Positions 9,059 through 18,143 of a stretch of DNA of 64,000 nt are shown piece by piece. The stretch is from Vibrio viridaestus (GTDB lineage: Bacteria > Pseudomonadota > Gammaproteobacteria > Enterobacterales > Vibrionaceae), in contig NZ_RJVQ01000012.1 of the NCBI RefSeq assembly GCF_003856525.1, positions 60,901-124,900 of the forward strand, written 5' to 3'. The first letter of the stretch is position 1. Each line of letters opens with the position of its first letter. Position numbers and translations under genes: made by a program. The notes beneath the pieces were generated by a model. It saw nothing but the letters and a program-made list of their open reading frames with translations, was not told where the DNA came from and did no database searches.

Positions 9059-10050
9059 TAATGACTTTCCTTAAATAAGGATAAACCGCCCTGAGAGATT
9101 GGGTAGAGCTTGTTGCCTACTTTTTCTTTATCGGTAAATAACGTTTTGCCTCGGACCGTGAATACTCGCTCTGTAACTAAATACTGCTGTTGGTGCAAAG
9201 TCATGATCACTTGTATTTTGTCATCGCTGAGTTTCTGCCAGAAACCTTGCTCGACAAGGGACGGTTCGCCATTAGAGTAGCTGTAGCGAGTCTCCGCTGA
9301 GTGGTCTCTGTTGAGTGTTAACGATGTGGAAAGGTCGCTGGTAGTCGATTGCGCTGAATACGTCCCGATATACTGAGATGATGCATCATAATTACTCAAC
9401 TTAGCACAGCCCTGATAGGTATCACTATCTAGAGTCAGTGATGCTAACCAGCCATAAAGCGTATCTGAGTTTTTGGGCTGGCACTCGATGGCCTTCATTT
9501 TCAACTGACCATTGCTGAATTGATAGTTCCGCTGTTCTGCTGATATTTGCTTGTTGGTCAGATCAAATGCTTTTACGGGGGCGTTACCCGTTTGGATCAA
9601 CAATTGGTTATGACTGATTGCAGCTTTCCAATTTGGCTCTGTGCCTAACGCCATGGTGTTATCTGTTGTACTGGAACATTGTCCGACTTGATTACTGTCT
9701 ATAGTGTTGAAGCGCAGCACATGGAGTTTTGCCCGGTAATCGGCGTTATAGCCAGTCTGACTAGGAATCGTAAGATAACCAATGACCTCGGCATAGACTG
9801 GTTCATAACTTTTCTGAGTCTGACTCAATGCGCTTTTATATTGCTCGTCAGAAATCTGCAGCTGAAATTGGGCCTGACTACCACATGGTGTAAATAGTCG
9901 GGTTTGTGCTCCAATTGTTGCGGTTCCTCGTAGGATTGTGGGCTCAATCTTACTCAGCGGTTGCTCTGAACTCGTTTTACTGGGGCTGGATGTACAGCCT
10001 TGCAGTAAAGCTACTGCCAACAGAGGTATTAGAAATTTCGATCTCTTCAT
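9058..10050 (-). CDS. Multi-domain lipoprotein, COG3650-like with NlpE-like C-terminus
   Basis: Started at ATG 10050, the protein is 330 residues with a lipoprotein signal (MKRSKFLIPLLAVALLQGC) and lipidation Cys 19. Three parts follow: an OB-like segment (LRGTATIGAQTRLFTPCGS), a middle domain containing GTEPNWKAAI, like the GxEPxW signature of COG3650 proteins, and a C-terminal domain (YIGTYSAQ to GLSLF) that resembles the NlpE/META-type barrel. A longer in-frame start at 10092 would place 14 residues before the signal peptide and is unlikely. No enzyme function is predicted. It probably sits in the outer membrane, facing the periplasm, and precedes tapT. Confidence 0.7.
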   Translation of the reverse strand: MKRSKFLIPLLAVALLQGCTSSPSKTSSEQPLSKIEPTILRGTATIGAQTRLFTPCGSQAQFQLQISDEQYKSALSQTQKSYEPVYAEVIGYLTIPSQTGYNADYRAKLHVLRFNTIDSNQVGQCSSTTDNTMALGTEPNWKAAISHNQLLIQTGNAPVKAFDLTNKQISAEQRNYQFSNGQLKMKAIECQPKNSDTLYGWLASLTLDSDTYQGCAKLSNYDASSQYIGTYSAQSTTSDLSTSLTLNRDHSAETRYSYSNGEPSLVEQGFWQKLSDDKIQVIMTLHQQQYLVTERVFTVRGKTLFTDKEKVGNKLYPISQGGLSLFKESH

Positions 10051-10093
10051 GTTATATCTGACGCATTCAGGATTAATAACTGTGTGATTCATT

Positions 10094-10552
10094 ATGGCAT
10101 ATTGGTTGTTTAAAACAGAGCCCGATACTTTTTCGATTAATACTCTTCGTACTCAAGGACAATCGTGTTGGGAAGGCGTTAGAAATTATCAGGCGCGTAA
10201 TATGTTGCGTGATGAGGTGAAAGAAGGCGATCTTGTCTTTATTTATCACTCTTCATGTAAAAAGGTCGGGGTTGCTGGTATTGCTAAAGTGTTAAAGGAA
10301 GCTTATCCGGATCACTTCGCTTTTGATGAAAGTAGTGAATACTATGATGCAAAATCCAGCCAGGATAATCCCCGTTGGGTCATGGTTGATGTTGAGTTTG
10401 TCCGTAAACTAGACCGAGTTATTCCATTATCTGTAATGAAAAGTATGCCAGAGCTACAGGATTTACCCTTAGTTAAAAGAGGGAACCGACTTTCTATCAT
10501 GCCGGTATCTGAGACTGAGTGGGACGCAATCCTAAGTAAAGAATATCTATAA
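10094..10552 (+). CDS. EVE domain-containing protein
   Basis: The 152-residue protein is a single EVE domain (PUA/YTH-like fold). The signature is MAYWLFKTEPDTFSI, then WEGVRNYQARNMLRD and GDLVFIYHSSCKKVGVAGIA, as in human THYN1 and bacterial orthologues. EVE domains are thought to read modified bases in DNA or RNA through an aromatic cage. The gene is divergent from the lipoprotein gene and ends in a terminator shared with the siderophore receptor. No restriction or modification genes are adjacent, so a housekeeping role is more likely than a defence role. Confidence 0.9.
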   Translation: MAYWLFKTEPDTFSINTLRTQGQSCWEGVRNYQARNMLRDEVKEGDLVFIYHSSCKKVGVAGIAKVLKEAYPDHFAFDESSEYYDAKSSQDNPRWVMVDVEFVRKLDRVIPLSVMKSMPELQDLPLVKRGNRLSIMPVSETEWDAILSKEYL

Positions 10553-10554
10553 AA

Positions 10555-10578
10555 AAGCCCGGTTTGATACCGGGCTTT
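10555..10578. terminator. Bidirectional intrinsic terminator between the EVE gene and the receptor gene
   Basis: The inverted repeat AAAGCCCGG and CCGGGCTTT flanks a short TTTGATA loop and is bordered by an A-run on the left and T-rich sequence on the right. It serves the two convergent genes. Confidence 0.88.
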
Positions 10579-10590
10579 CAAACCGCTGAA

Positions 10591-12561
10591 TTACATTGCG
10601 TAATCAAGTGTTAGGAAATAGGTTCTTCCAACAATATTTTCCGAATAGTCTTGGTCATCATCTTCAAGATTTTTATCGAGAACATTGTTTACACCAGCCT
10701 TAACTGTAAATTGATTGTTGATGCGGTAGCTACCGCCAACATCGACGATTGTGTACGGATCGTACCAGATGTTGTTGTAATTCTCCGCATAGCTCATACC
10801 ATACTGTTTACCAGTATAATTAACACCTGTATAGAGAGATAAATCATCTGTAGCAACCCAGTTTAAGGTTGTATTGATTAGCCAACGTGGGTTATTTTCA
10901 AGTTCACTATTATCTTCGGTATTGATAGCGCGTGTATAAGTAGCATTAGATTTTAGATATAAGCTATCGGTAATATCGAATGAACCTTCTAGCTCAACAC
11001 CTCGAGTTTCGACGTCGTCAGTAATATTTTTATAAGTGATGTAACCGCTTGAACGAGTTGATGTATCACGGTCGATCATGTTTTCAACTTGGTTGAAGAA
11101 TACGGTTGCTTGAACGTTCCATGATTGAGCGTTATAAGCAGCAGAAAATTCATAGCTTTTTGATTCTTCTGGTTTTAGATCTGGATTACCAGTTAAAGTA
11201 CATGTGCCACCACAACTTACTATACCGAACTGTTCGGAAGATTGATAAATGGTTGGTGCTTTAAACCCTTCAGCATAACCCCCCTTCAGTGTTAGGTTGT
11301 CGGTTGCGCTGTAGACCAAATATGCACGAGGGGTAAACTTGCTGCCAAATTGACTGTGGTGATTTAAACGTCCACTTAAGGTTGCCGTCAGGTCATCGGT
11401 AATACCGATTTGATCTTGCAGATAGTAGCCTGTTTTAGTTACAGATGGTGTTCCGTCATAATCACGATCGATTGAAATAGATGTGTACTCAAGATTCATA
11501 CCTGTAGTAATGGTCTGTTGATCTATCGCGGTCACGGCTACTCGAGCATCTAAGTTATGATTCTGCTGCTCGGCGTTGGCAATAGTAAGCAGAGAGTTAG
11601 AGTTATCGACATAAACTTTCGAATTCTCATATAGATAGTCGACAGTGTCTGTACCCCAATCCCATGTTCCTTCATGACCCAGCGAGGCATTAAACTTCTT
11701 ACTGTTATAGATATCGTCATCCGAGGTATCGTATTTGTCTGAATCCGGGAATGTGCGATCGTCTTTAAGATACCCTAAGCCAAAATTAACCGTATTATCT
11801 TCGTTAGCTAACCATGTTAGCTGGGTATTGATACCCTGGCGTTTTTGTTGAGCATTACCCGTAAAATTGTTGTCGTTCTGAATATTGTCAGGGAACCATT
11901 TATCTTGTTGGCTAGCTTCGATCGATGTGGTGTAAAGCAGTTTACCCGGTACAGCTGCACCGCTCAGGAAAGCGTTGGCTTTTTTCAAAGTACCATCGCC
12001 TTCTTCTGGCTGAGAATAACTCACACTGGCGTTCACCTGAGTATCTTCAGTTGGTTTTTTCAGAATAACGTTAACGACACCACCGATGGCATCACTACCA
12101 TAAAGTGCTGACATCGGACCGCGAATAACTTCAATATGATCAATGGCGCTCATAGGGATACTGGAAAAGTCGAAGCCAGCACCACGGATCAAGGTTTCTG
12201 AAGAGTTGATGCGCTTACCATTAACTAATAACAGCGTATAGTTATCATGGCTAGAAGCGTCATTCTTTAAGCCGCGAATTACAATTCTAGGCTCACTAGA
12301 CATATCTTTCGAAACATAAACCCCAGCGACACCTTGCAGTACGGTTGCAACATCGGTCGCCGGAATGCGGTTAATTTCTTCGTTGGTGACAACGCTCACA
12401 GATGCGGGAGCATCTTTTAACGAAGTTTCATTGGTTGTCGCGGTTACAACAACGACATCTGAAGTATCTGATTTCGATGTAGTATCCGCATCATCAGCCG
12501 CAATAGCTGAATTTGCAGCAAGAGCGAGTGCCACTGCGCAGCTCAAATTTAGCAATTTCAT
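10591..12561 (-). CDS. TonB-dependent ferric catechol siderophore receptor
   Basis: This 656-residue outer membrane receptor has a signal peptide ending ANSAIA (about residue 21), a TonB-box-like DVVVVTAT, an N-terminal plug (ASVSVVTNEEINRIP, IEVIRGPMSALYGSDAIGGVVN) and a 22-strand barrel ending in LTLDYAM with aromatic terminal strand. The plug resembles IrgA/VctA/FvtA/CirA-type receptors for linear or cyclic catecholates. It lies 19 bp after the esterase gene on the same strand and has no promoter of its own visible, so the pair is one transcript behind the Fur box near 14198. Which ferric complex it imports is inferred from the biosynthetic genes next to it. Confidence 0.92.
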   Translation of the reverse strand: MKLLNLSCAVALALAANSAIAADDADTTSKSDTSDVVVVTATTNETSLKDAPASVSVVTNEEINRIPATDVATVLQGVAGVYVSKDMSSEPRIVIRGLKNDASSHDNYTLLLVNGKRINSSETLIRGAGFDFSSIPMSAIDHIEVIRGPMSALYGSDAIGGVVNVILKKPTEDTQVNASVSYSQPEEGDGTLKKANAFLSGAAVPGKLLYTTSIEASQQDKWFPDNIQNDNNFTGNAQQKRQGINTQLTWLANEDNTVNFGLGYLKDDRTFPDSDKYDTSDDDIYNSKKFNASLGHEGTWDWGTDTVDYLYENSKVYVDNSNSLLTIANAEQQNHNLDARVAVTAIDQQTITTGMNLEYTSISIDRDYDGTPSVTKTGYYLQDQIGITDDLTATLSGRLNHHSQFGSKFTPRAYLVYSATDNLTLKGGYAEGFKAPTIYQSSEQFGIVSCGGTCTLTGNPDLKPEESKSYEFSAAYNAQSWNVQATVFFNQVENMIDRDTSTRSSGYITYKNITDDVETRGVELEGSFDITDSLYLKSNATYTRAINTEDNSELENNPRWLINTTLNWVATDDLSLYTGVNYTGKQYGMSYAENYNNIWYDPYTIVDVGGSYRINNQFTVKAGVNNVLDKNLEDDDQDYSENIVGRTYFLTLDYAM

Positions 12562-12580
12562 ACTTATCCCTTAATAGAGG

Positions 12581-14179
12581 TTATTTTTTATTTTGGTTAA
12601 ACAAAGTTATGAGTCCATTTGCCAGCATGACGCGCCAACTGAAGTAGTCATGTCCGCTAGCAACTTCTGCGAAATCAACGTGATATCCTTTGTTTTTTAA
12701 TATGTTATAAAGATGTCGATTGGTTTCGAGAATATTGGAGAATGCGGGTTTGGTTTCGAATAGGCCCGCATTCATATAAATATCGATGGCCTTATGTGGC
12801 GCCGCTTCAAATTGGTCAGCCACCCAGTTATGCAGTTGTGCACCGGGTTTTTTCTGGGCATCGGGAGACCACCAAAATGAGCCTGATTGACTGAGAACTT
12901 TGCCAAACTGATCGGGATGTTTGAATGCGATATACATTGAGGAAAGACCACCGAAGCTTGATCCTGTGAGAATGGTATTTTCCGCATTTGGGCAAATGTT
13001 ATGAGCTTTGCATAACCAGGGTTTAAATTCCGTTGCTAGAAAATGGGAGTAAGCGTTATTTGGCGTGAGTTCTTTGGCTCTTAAACTCGGTGTCGGAGTA
13101 TTAATAAACACCGCTCTCATTGGCGGTACTTTTCCGGCTGCGATTAAATTATCCAGAATCGTTGGTGTGGGAACCTTGGTTAGGTAATCATCACCATCAA
13201 ATACGATGAGAAGAGGTGCTCCTGCACTTACGTGATAATGATGACTTGGTTGGTAAATACTGATCTTGCGAGTGTTATTCAGTGTTGTACTCGTATAGCG
13301 ATAGTCGGTTACCAGACCTTTGGGATTTCCAAGAGAACGTGTGTAGTGATCACTGGGCGCTTTATCTAATGTAACAGTTGAAGCCGCACCAAAAAGGTCA
13401 TCATGCTGGCTAAATAATTCTGAATGGTTCAAGGGGTCGGGTTGTGTCGTTGCGAGTACAGCTCGGCGTTGTTCGGTCCAGTCATCTTGATCAATTTGCG
13501 GCACATTGGGTGCCACACGATAGGAAAAGCGAGTGTCTTCCGGGACTTCGTAAGTTTTGTACCAGATGGTACTGCCCTCGATTAACGAAAGATGGATGTG
13601 ACCATCATAGGGCGCCCCTAATATTCTGACGTTATTTGCTTTACCGTGATAGAGAAAAGTAAGTAAGACATTTCCATCCTCTGATTTTTCTAATAGAGGG
13701 GTTCCTTTTTTCTGAATCACTTCCCAGAAATGCTCTTCCGCTAACGGCAGCCCTTGCTCGATTTTTTGTTTTGTTTCAATTAGTAGGGGGCTAGTTAACT
13801 CCTGCTTAGGAGAAACAAACTGACTGTTCTTTAGCGGTAATGTATGTAAATCGAATTTGATGTGGGTCTGCTTATCCAATTCAGGCTGGATATGGAAGGT
13901 GTATTCACCACGATCGGGTACAAACCAGAATACCTCGGCTTCTGTCTCACCGGATGAAATTAGGGTCTTCTCAATTTTTCCATTGGCATTTGTTATAACA
14001 AGGCTTTGCAGTGGCTTATCACTGGATATGATGCCACGGTAATACTCTGGAGCAGATACTGAAAGTTCCACAGTCTCGCTGTGGTCAGTATTGATCTCTT
14101 TCGTAAAAACAGAAGCATTAGCTGCGATTGATTGTGCCAGCGTTATCATAGCCATGGTTAAACCTGAGATTCCTTTCAT
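12581..14179 (-). CDS. Periplasmic enterochelin-esterase-like hydrolase (Fes/VabH type)
   Basis: The 532-residue protein has a signal peptide (MKGISGLTMAMITLAQSIAANA), an extra beta-rich domain (about 25-125), a Fes N-terminal-like domain (about 135-255, with YDGHIHLSLIEGS and WYKTYEVPEDTRFSYR) and an esterase-D alpha/beta hydrolase. The nucleophile Ser is in GSSFGGLSSMY (about 410) and the catalytic His in ASGHDYFSWR near the end. Cytosolic Fes is shorter and has no signal peptide, so this enzyme should act in the periplasm on imported ferric ester siderophore. It is the first gene of the esterase-receptor operon and is directly preceded by a Fur box. Substrate preference cannot be read from sequence. 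Confidence 0.88.
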   Translation of the reverse strand: MKGISGLTMAMITLAQSIAANASVFTKEINTDHSETVELSVSAPEYYRGIISSDKPLQSLVITNANGKIEKTLISSGETEAEVFWFVPDRGEYTFHIQPELDKQTHIKFDLHTLPLKNSQFVSPKQELTSPLLIETKQKIEQGLPLAEEHFWEVIQKKGTPLLEKSEDGNVLLTFLYHGKANNVRILGAPYDGHIHLSLIEGSTIWYKTYEVPEDTRFSYRVAPNVPQIDQDDWTEQRRAVLATTQPDPLNHSELFSQHDDLFGAASTVTLDKAPSDHYTRSLGNPKGLVTDYRYTSTTLNNTRKISIYQPSHHYHVSAGAPLLIVFDGDDYLTKVPTPTILDNLIAAGKVPPMRAVFINTPTPSLRAKELTPNNAYSHFLATEFKPWLCKAHNICPNAENTILTGSSFGGLSSMYIAFKHPDQFGKVLSQSGSFWWSPDAQKKPGAQLHNWVADQFEAAPHKAIDIYMNAGLFETKPAFSNILETNRHLYNILKNKGYHVDFAEVASGHDYFSWRVMLANGLITLFNQNKK

Positions 14180-14197
14180 TTATTTGTAAACCTAACT

Positions 14198-14216
14198 GAT
14201 AATTATTATTAATATC
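14198..14216. promoter_or_regulatory. Fur box upstream of the esterase-receptor operon
   Basis: GATAATTATTATTAATATC matches 15 of 19 positions of the classical Fur box and starts 19 bp upstream of the esterase ATG. It predicts iron repression of the esterase and receptor. Confidence 0.75.
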
Positions 14217-14306
14217 ATTTGTATTTGATCGGAATTATACAGATGGGCGAGTAGAGGTAAAGAAAAATTCATGAGAAAAGAGGTGGAATCTGTATGGTTA
14301 TTAGAG

Positions 14307-14329
14307 GCGTCGGCTATATTTACCGACGC
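14307..14329 (-). terminator. Hairpin downstream of the entA-type gene, possible terminator
   Basis: GCGTCGG and CCGACGC form a 7-bp GC-rich stem 19 bp beyond the stop codon of the leftward entA-type gene. The U-tract on that strand is poor, so termination is plausible but not certain. Confidence 0.5.
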
Positions 14330-14347
14330 GATTATTAATTCTTTCAG

Positions 14348-15133
14348 TTAGTTATCTAAAGTGGCGCCACCATCAACTCGCAGATCATGCAAAGTGATAT
14401 GATTTGCAGCATCTGACATAAGAAACAGAATGGTTTGTACAATATCTTCAGGTTCTGCAATTTTTTTAAGAGGAATACCAAGCCGATATTGTTCTGCATT
14501 GCCTTCGATAACCTGTTGCTCTCCATAATGTTCGTTCCATAACTGCATTTGCATTGAGGTACGCGTGGAGCCAGGACTGACAATATTGCAGCGGATACCA
14601 AACTCAGATAATTCCATACCAAAGCACTTTACGAGCATATGCAGCGCCGCTTTTGATGCCGCGTAGGCACCCATGTTCGCTCGTGGCGTGTTGGCAGCAT
14701 TAGAGCCAATGACCACAATATTTCCTTTCCTTTGGGCTTTCATATGCTGACCTAGTTGTTGCAGCAAAGTCGTCGCACCAAATACATTGACGGAGAAGGT
14801 ATCGGTTATGGTGGATGTTGGGGCGGTTAAAATAGGATTTAAATGCAGAATGCCAGCGCAGTGTACCAATTGGTCAATCTTGCCTACCTCTTCAATCCAA
14901 TCAGGAACTTCGGAAACAATATGGTCGCAACGCATCAGGTCTAACTCTTTGAGTCGTAGCTTTTCTGGGGAGGTAAGCTGTAACTCATGGGTTGCGTCTT
15001 TAAGGAGAGATATGTCTCGATCAGTTGCTATTACTGAAGCTCCACAACCTAGTAGTTGCTTTAGGGTTGCCAGACCGATCCCTTGAGATGCGCCAGTTAA
15101 AAGGATTTGTTGATTAGATAGATCTATCGTCAT
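14348..15133 (-). CDS. entA: 2,3-dihydro-2,3-dihydroxybenzoate dehydrogenase (EntA/VabA type)
   Basis: This short-chain dehydrogenase performs the last step to 2,3-dihydroxybenzoate, oxidising the dihydrodiol with NAD+. With the start at ATG 15133 it is 261 residues, the normal EntA length; an upstream extension of 33 residues would run through the promoter region and has no ribosome site. The NAD motif is TGASQGIG (about 13-20), the NNAG-type segment is VHCAGIL, and the catalytic Tyr-Lys is in YAASKAAL. The gene is transcribed away from the rest of the pathway, and the divergent promoter region carries a Fur box. The family call is secure; the substrate is assigned from the adjacent entC, entE and entB types. 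Confidence 0.9.
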   Translation of the reverse strand: MTIDLSNQQILLTGASQGIGLATLKQLLGCGASVIATDRDISLLKDATHELQLTSPEKLRLKELDLMRCDHIVSEVPDWIEEVGKIDQLVHCAGILHLNPILTAPTSTITDTFSVNVFGATTLLQQLGQHMKAQRKGNIVVIGSNAANTPRANMGAYAASKAALHMLVKCFGMELSEFGIRCNIVSPGSTRTSMQMQLWNEHYGEQQVIEGNAEQYRLGIPLKKIAEPEDIVQTILFLMSDAANHITLHDLRVDGGATLDN

Positions 15134-15208
15134 GAAATGCACCATTGTTTTTGTATAAACAGGAGAATAATTTGTGATCCTTATTCCTTCTGATATAACA
15201 TTAACACA

Positions 15209-15227
15209 AATAACAATAATAATTGTT
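15209..15227. promoter_or_regulatory. Fur box in the divergent entA/entC promoter region
   Basis: AATAACAATAATAATTGTT matches 13 of 19 Fur-box positions and lies between the two diverging starts (15133 and 15313). It would repress both the leftward entA gene and the rightward biosynthetic operon in iron-replete cells. Confidence 0.6.
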
Positions 15228-15312
15228 CGCATTTGTATTTGTTAGGATGTAATCTTAGCGACCGATTGGATATAACGTCCAGGAACAGGTTAAAAGTTAA
15301 GAGGAATCTGTG

Positions 15313-16497
15313 ATGAAACGAGAAGTGATTGGCTACATCCAACTTTCTAATGTGGTTTTAAATCAAAAGCTTGAATCGGCACCATTCTTTTTCTCATCGC
15401 CATCAGCCACGATGCTGGGGGCGGGGATTGAGGATGAATTCACTGGGGTTATCCCTTTCAGCCAACTTGCCGAGAAAGCAACATCTATGTTGCAGAAAGC
15501 AAAGAAAAATGAACAGGATAATCCTATCTTATTCGGCATCGTGCCATTTAGCGAAGAGAATCCATCACGATTTTTAATTCCAAATCAACTTTATGTTTCC
15601 AGTAGTACCAGAGCTGAACAGAAAGTTGATTCTTCCACTAGTGCTCCGGGAAAACTCGTTTCTTCTCCTACTGGTGAGCGTTATAAGCAGGGTGTACTTG
15701 ACGCCATCGGGTTGTTCTCAAGCACTGAATTATCGAAAGTCGTACTATCCCGCGCGATTGAAGTCGGTACAGATGAAGATATCGATCAACTTCGCCTGCT
15801 CAAGAATATGCTGGCAATTAACTCGACGGGTTACACATTTGCGGCGAGCTTAGAAAATGGCAATAAGATGATGGGCGCGAGTCCTGAATTATTAGTCGCC
15901 AGAAAAGGTAGTAATGTCATCTCTAACCCTTTAGCTGGATCTCTCCCTTCTTCTGATGATGTTGCTGTTAATTCGGTTCGATCTGAACAACTTCTAAATT
16001 CAGGAAAAGACCTTTATGAACATGGTTTTGTTGTCGAAGAAGTAGAGCGAGTACTCAATAAATACTGTCACAGTCTATATACACCAATGGTTCCATCAGT
16101 GATCAAAACCAAAACGATGCTGCATTTAAGTACGGTATTGGAAGGTCAGATGAATAATCCTGAGATCAGTGTGTTGCAGTTAGCGTCAGAGCTCCATCCG
16201 ACACCAGCCGTTTGTGGGTATCCACGTCAGACAGCCTACAAAGCGATTCGGGATATTGAGAAGTACGATCGTGGCTACTTTACTGGAATGGTGGGTTGGT
16301 GCGATTCCCGTGGAAATGGTGAGTGGGTAGTTACGATACGTTGTGCTGAAGTCCAGAAACGCTCGATGAAGGTCTTTGCTGGGGCGGGAATTGTGAGTCA
16401 GTCTCAGCCACAAAGCGAACTGGACGAAACGGGCGCTAAGATGAGCACAATTCTTTCTGCTGCTGGGATTGAACTAAACGATATTTTGGTTGCGTGA
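15313..16497 (+). CDS. entC: Isochorismate synthase (EntC/VabC type)
   Basis: EntC isomerises chorismate to isochorismate, the entry step to 2,3-dihydroxybenzoate. The 394-residue protein has the chorismate-binding fold with [12 protein letters not shown], the [21 protein letters not shown] core and the highly conserved [14 protein letters not shown] and [11 protein letters not shown] segments. The start is ATG 15313, eight bases after GAGG; a GTG one codon upstream is possible. It is the first gene of the long rightward operon. EntC-type enzymes are distinguished from anthranilate or salicylate synthases by context, which is clear here. Confidence 0.93.
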   Translation: MKREVIGYIQLSNVVLNQKLESAPFFFSSPSATMLGAGIEDEFTGVIPFSQLAEKATSMLQKAKKNEQDNPILFGIVPFSEENPSRFLIPNQLYVSSSTRAEQKVDSSTSAPGKLVSSPTGERYKQGVLDAIGLFSSTELSKVVLSRAIEVGTDEDIDQLRLLKNMLAINSTGYTFAASLENGNKMMGASPELLVARKGSNVISNPLAGSLPSSDDVAVNSVRSEQLLNSGKDLYEHGFVVEEVERVLNKYCHSLYTPMVPSVIKTKTMLHLSTVLEGQMNNPEISVLQLASELHPTPAVCGYPRQTAYKAIRDIEKYDRGYFTGMVGWCDSRGNGEWVVTIRCAEVQKRSMKVFAGAGIVSQSQPQSELDETGAKMSTILSAAGIELNDILVA

Positions 16498-16507
16498 GGT
16501 GCCATCT

Positions 16508-18133
16508 ATGCAAAATGAACTCACTCACTGGCCAGATGCGCTGGCTCAACAATATCGTGAACAAGGTTATTGGCAGGGAAAAACCTTATGTGATTACCTG
16601 TTTGAGATGGCACTATCCAAGCCCGACAATACGGCCATTATCTGTGGAGAACAGCGTTATACCTATAACGAGATGGTGGAAACGATTCATCGCTTTGCTG
16701 CCGGATTCTCCAGATTGGGTCTAAGAGCCGGAGATAACGTAGTTCTGCAGATGACCAACGTGGCAGAATTTTATTTGTGTTTCTTTGCTCTGGTGCAAAA
16801 AGGCATTCGACCCATTATGGCACTGCCAGCGCATCGCTATTCCGAGATTGCCTATTTCTGTCAGCATGCACAGGCTAAAGCTTATATTATCGATGGAACT
16901 AGCTCAGCCTTTAACTATCAAGCGTTAGCGAGTGAGATACTGGAAAATAATTCCAGCGTTGAACATGTTATTGTGAAAGGCGATCCACAATACAGTGATT
17001 CTCGTTTTACTGCGTTATCCGATTGTTTGGACGATGTTGACTCCAGTCAGCATGCTAATCCATCTGAAATTGCCTTTTTCCAGTTATCTGGTGGCACGAC
17101 GGGTACACCTAAGCTCATCCCAAGAACTCATGACGACTACGCTTACAGTGTTATGGGTAGTAATGAAATCTGTCAAATAGATGAGGAAACTCGTTTTCTG
17201 TGCGTCTTGCCTGTCGCTCACAATTATCCATTTAGCTCGCCTGGTGCTCTGGGAGTCTTTTGGGCCGGTGGATGCGTAATCATTGCTCAGGATACCCAAC
17301 CGCAAACAGCCTTTCGTTTAATTGAACAGCACAAGGCGAACTTTGTACCCCTGGTCCCACCATTAGCATTGCTATGGATGGACTTCGCTCATTCTCATGA
17401 ACACGATCTTTCCAGTTTGAAAGTGATACAGGTTGGTGGCGCTAAATTTAGTGAAACTGCAGCGAAAAAGTTGCCAAATGTGTTTAATTGTCAGCTTCAG
17501 CAAGTGTTTGGTATGGCTGAAGGACTCGTCAATTATACTCGTTTGGATGATCCCATAGAGGTGATCACTCAGACGCAGGGTCGTCCTATTTCAAAACTGG
17601 ATCAGGTGCGTGTTGTCAATGAGCTCGGAGAGGATGTTAACCAGGGCGAAGAAGGATTTCTAATCACTCAAGGTCCTTACACTATTCGTGGCTACTACAA
17701 TGCTCCCCAACACAATGCTCGCTCATTTACGGAAGAAGGGTTTTATCGAACTGGAGATATTGTGCGTCGAACCGAACAGGGCAACATTATCGTCACCGGA
17801 AGAGATAAAGACCAAATCAATCGTGGTGGTGAAAAAATTGCTGCGGAAGAGATCGAGAATCAACTATTACGCCATGATGTAGTACATGATGCAGCTCTGA
17901 TTGCGATCCCCGATGACTACTTAGGTGAGCGTAGTTGTGCCGTCATTGTGACGGCCTCTGAACAATCTATTCGTCCCATTGAATTCAAGCGTTTCTTACG
18001 TCAACAGGGCCTGGCCGAATATAAGATTCCGGATCAGATCCAATTTATCGACGAGCTACCTAAAACACCGGTAGGAAAAATCGATAAGAAGAAATTACGA
18101 ACTTTATTTTCAAAAACAACAGCATCCGTTTAA
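16508..18133 (+). CDS. entE: 2,3-dihydroxybenzoate-AMP ligase (EntE/VabE type)
   Basis: This stand-alone adenylation enzyme activates 2,3-dihydroxybenzoate with ATP and loads it on the aryl carrier domain of the EntB-type protein. The protein is 541 residues from ATG 16508, which has GAGGTG upstream; a longer TTG start inside entC is unlikely. The phosphate loop is QLSGGTTGTPKLIPRTHDDY (about 188-207), followed by FGMAEGLVNYTR, the YRTGDIVR motif and the catalytic Lys in TPVGKIDKKKLR. It has no peptide-carrier domain of its own. It lies 10 bp after entC and 10 bp before entB. Confidence 0.94.
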   Translation: MQNELTHWPDALAQQYREQGYWQGKTLCDYLFEMALSKPDNTAIICGEQRYTYNEMVETIHRFAAGFSRLGLRAGDNVVLQMTNVAEFYLCFFALVQKGIRPIMALPAHRYSEIAYFCQHAQAKAYIIDGTSSAFNYQALASEILENNSSVEHVIVKGDPQYSDSRFTALSDCLDDVDSSQHANPSEIAFFQLSGGTTGTPKLIPRTHDDYAYSVMGSNEICQIDEETRFLCVLPVAHNYPFSSPGALGVFWAGGCVIIAQDTQPQTAFRLIEQHKANFVPLVPPLALLWMDFAHSHEHDLSSLKVIQVGGAKFSETAAKKLPNVFNCQLQQVFGMAEGLVNYTRLDDPIEVITQTQGRPISKLDQVRVVNELGEDVNQGEEGFLITQGPYTIRGYYNAPQHNARSFTEEGFYRTGDIVRRTEQGNIIVTGRDKDQINRGGEKIAAEEIENQLLRHDVVHDAALIAIPDDYLGERSCAVIVTASEQSIRPIEFKRFLRQQGLAEYKIPDQIQFIDELPKTPVGKIDKKKLRTLFSKTTASV

Positions 18134-18143
18134 GGAAGATAAC

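Noticed and set aside
10094-10552. EVE protein as part of a restriction or defence island
   Set aside because: No methyltransferase, endonuclease or other defence gene is adjacent; the neighbours are housekeeping and iron uptake genes.
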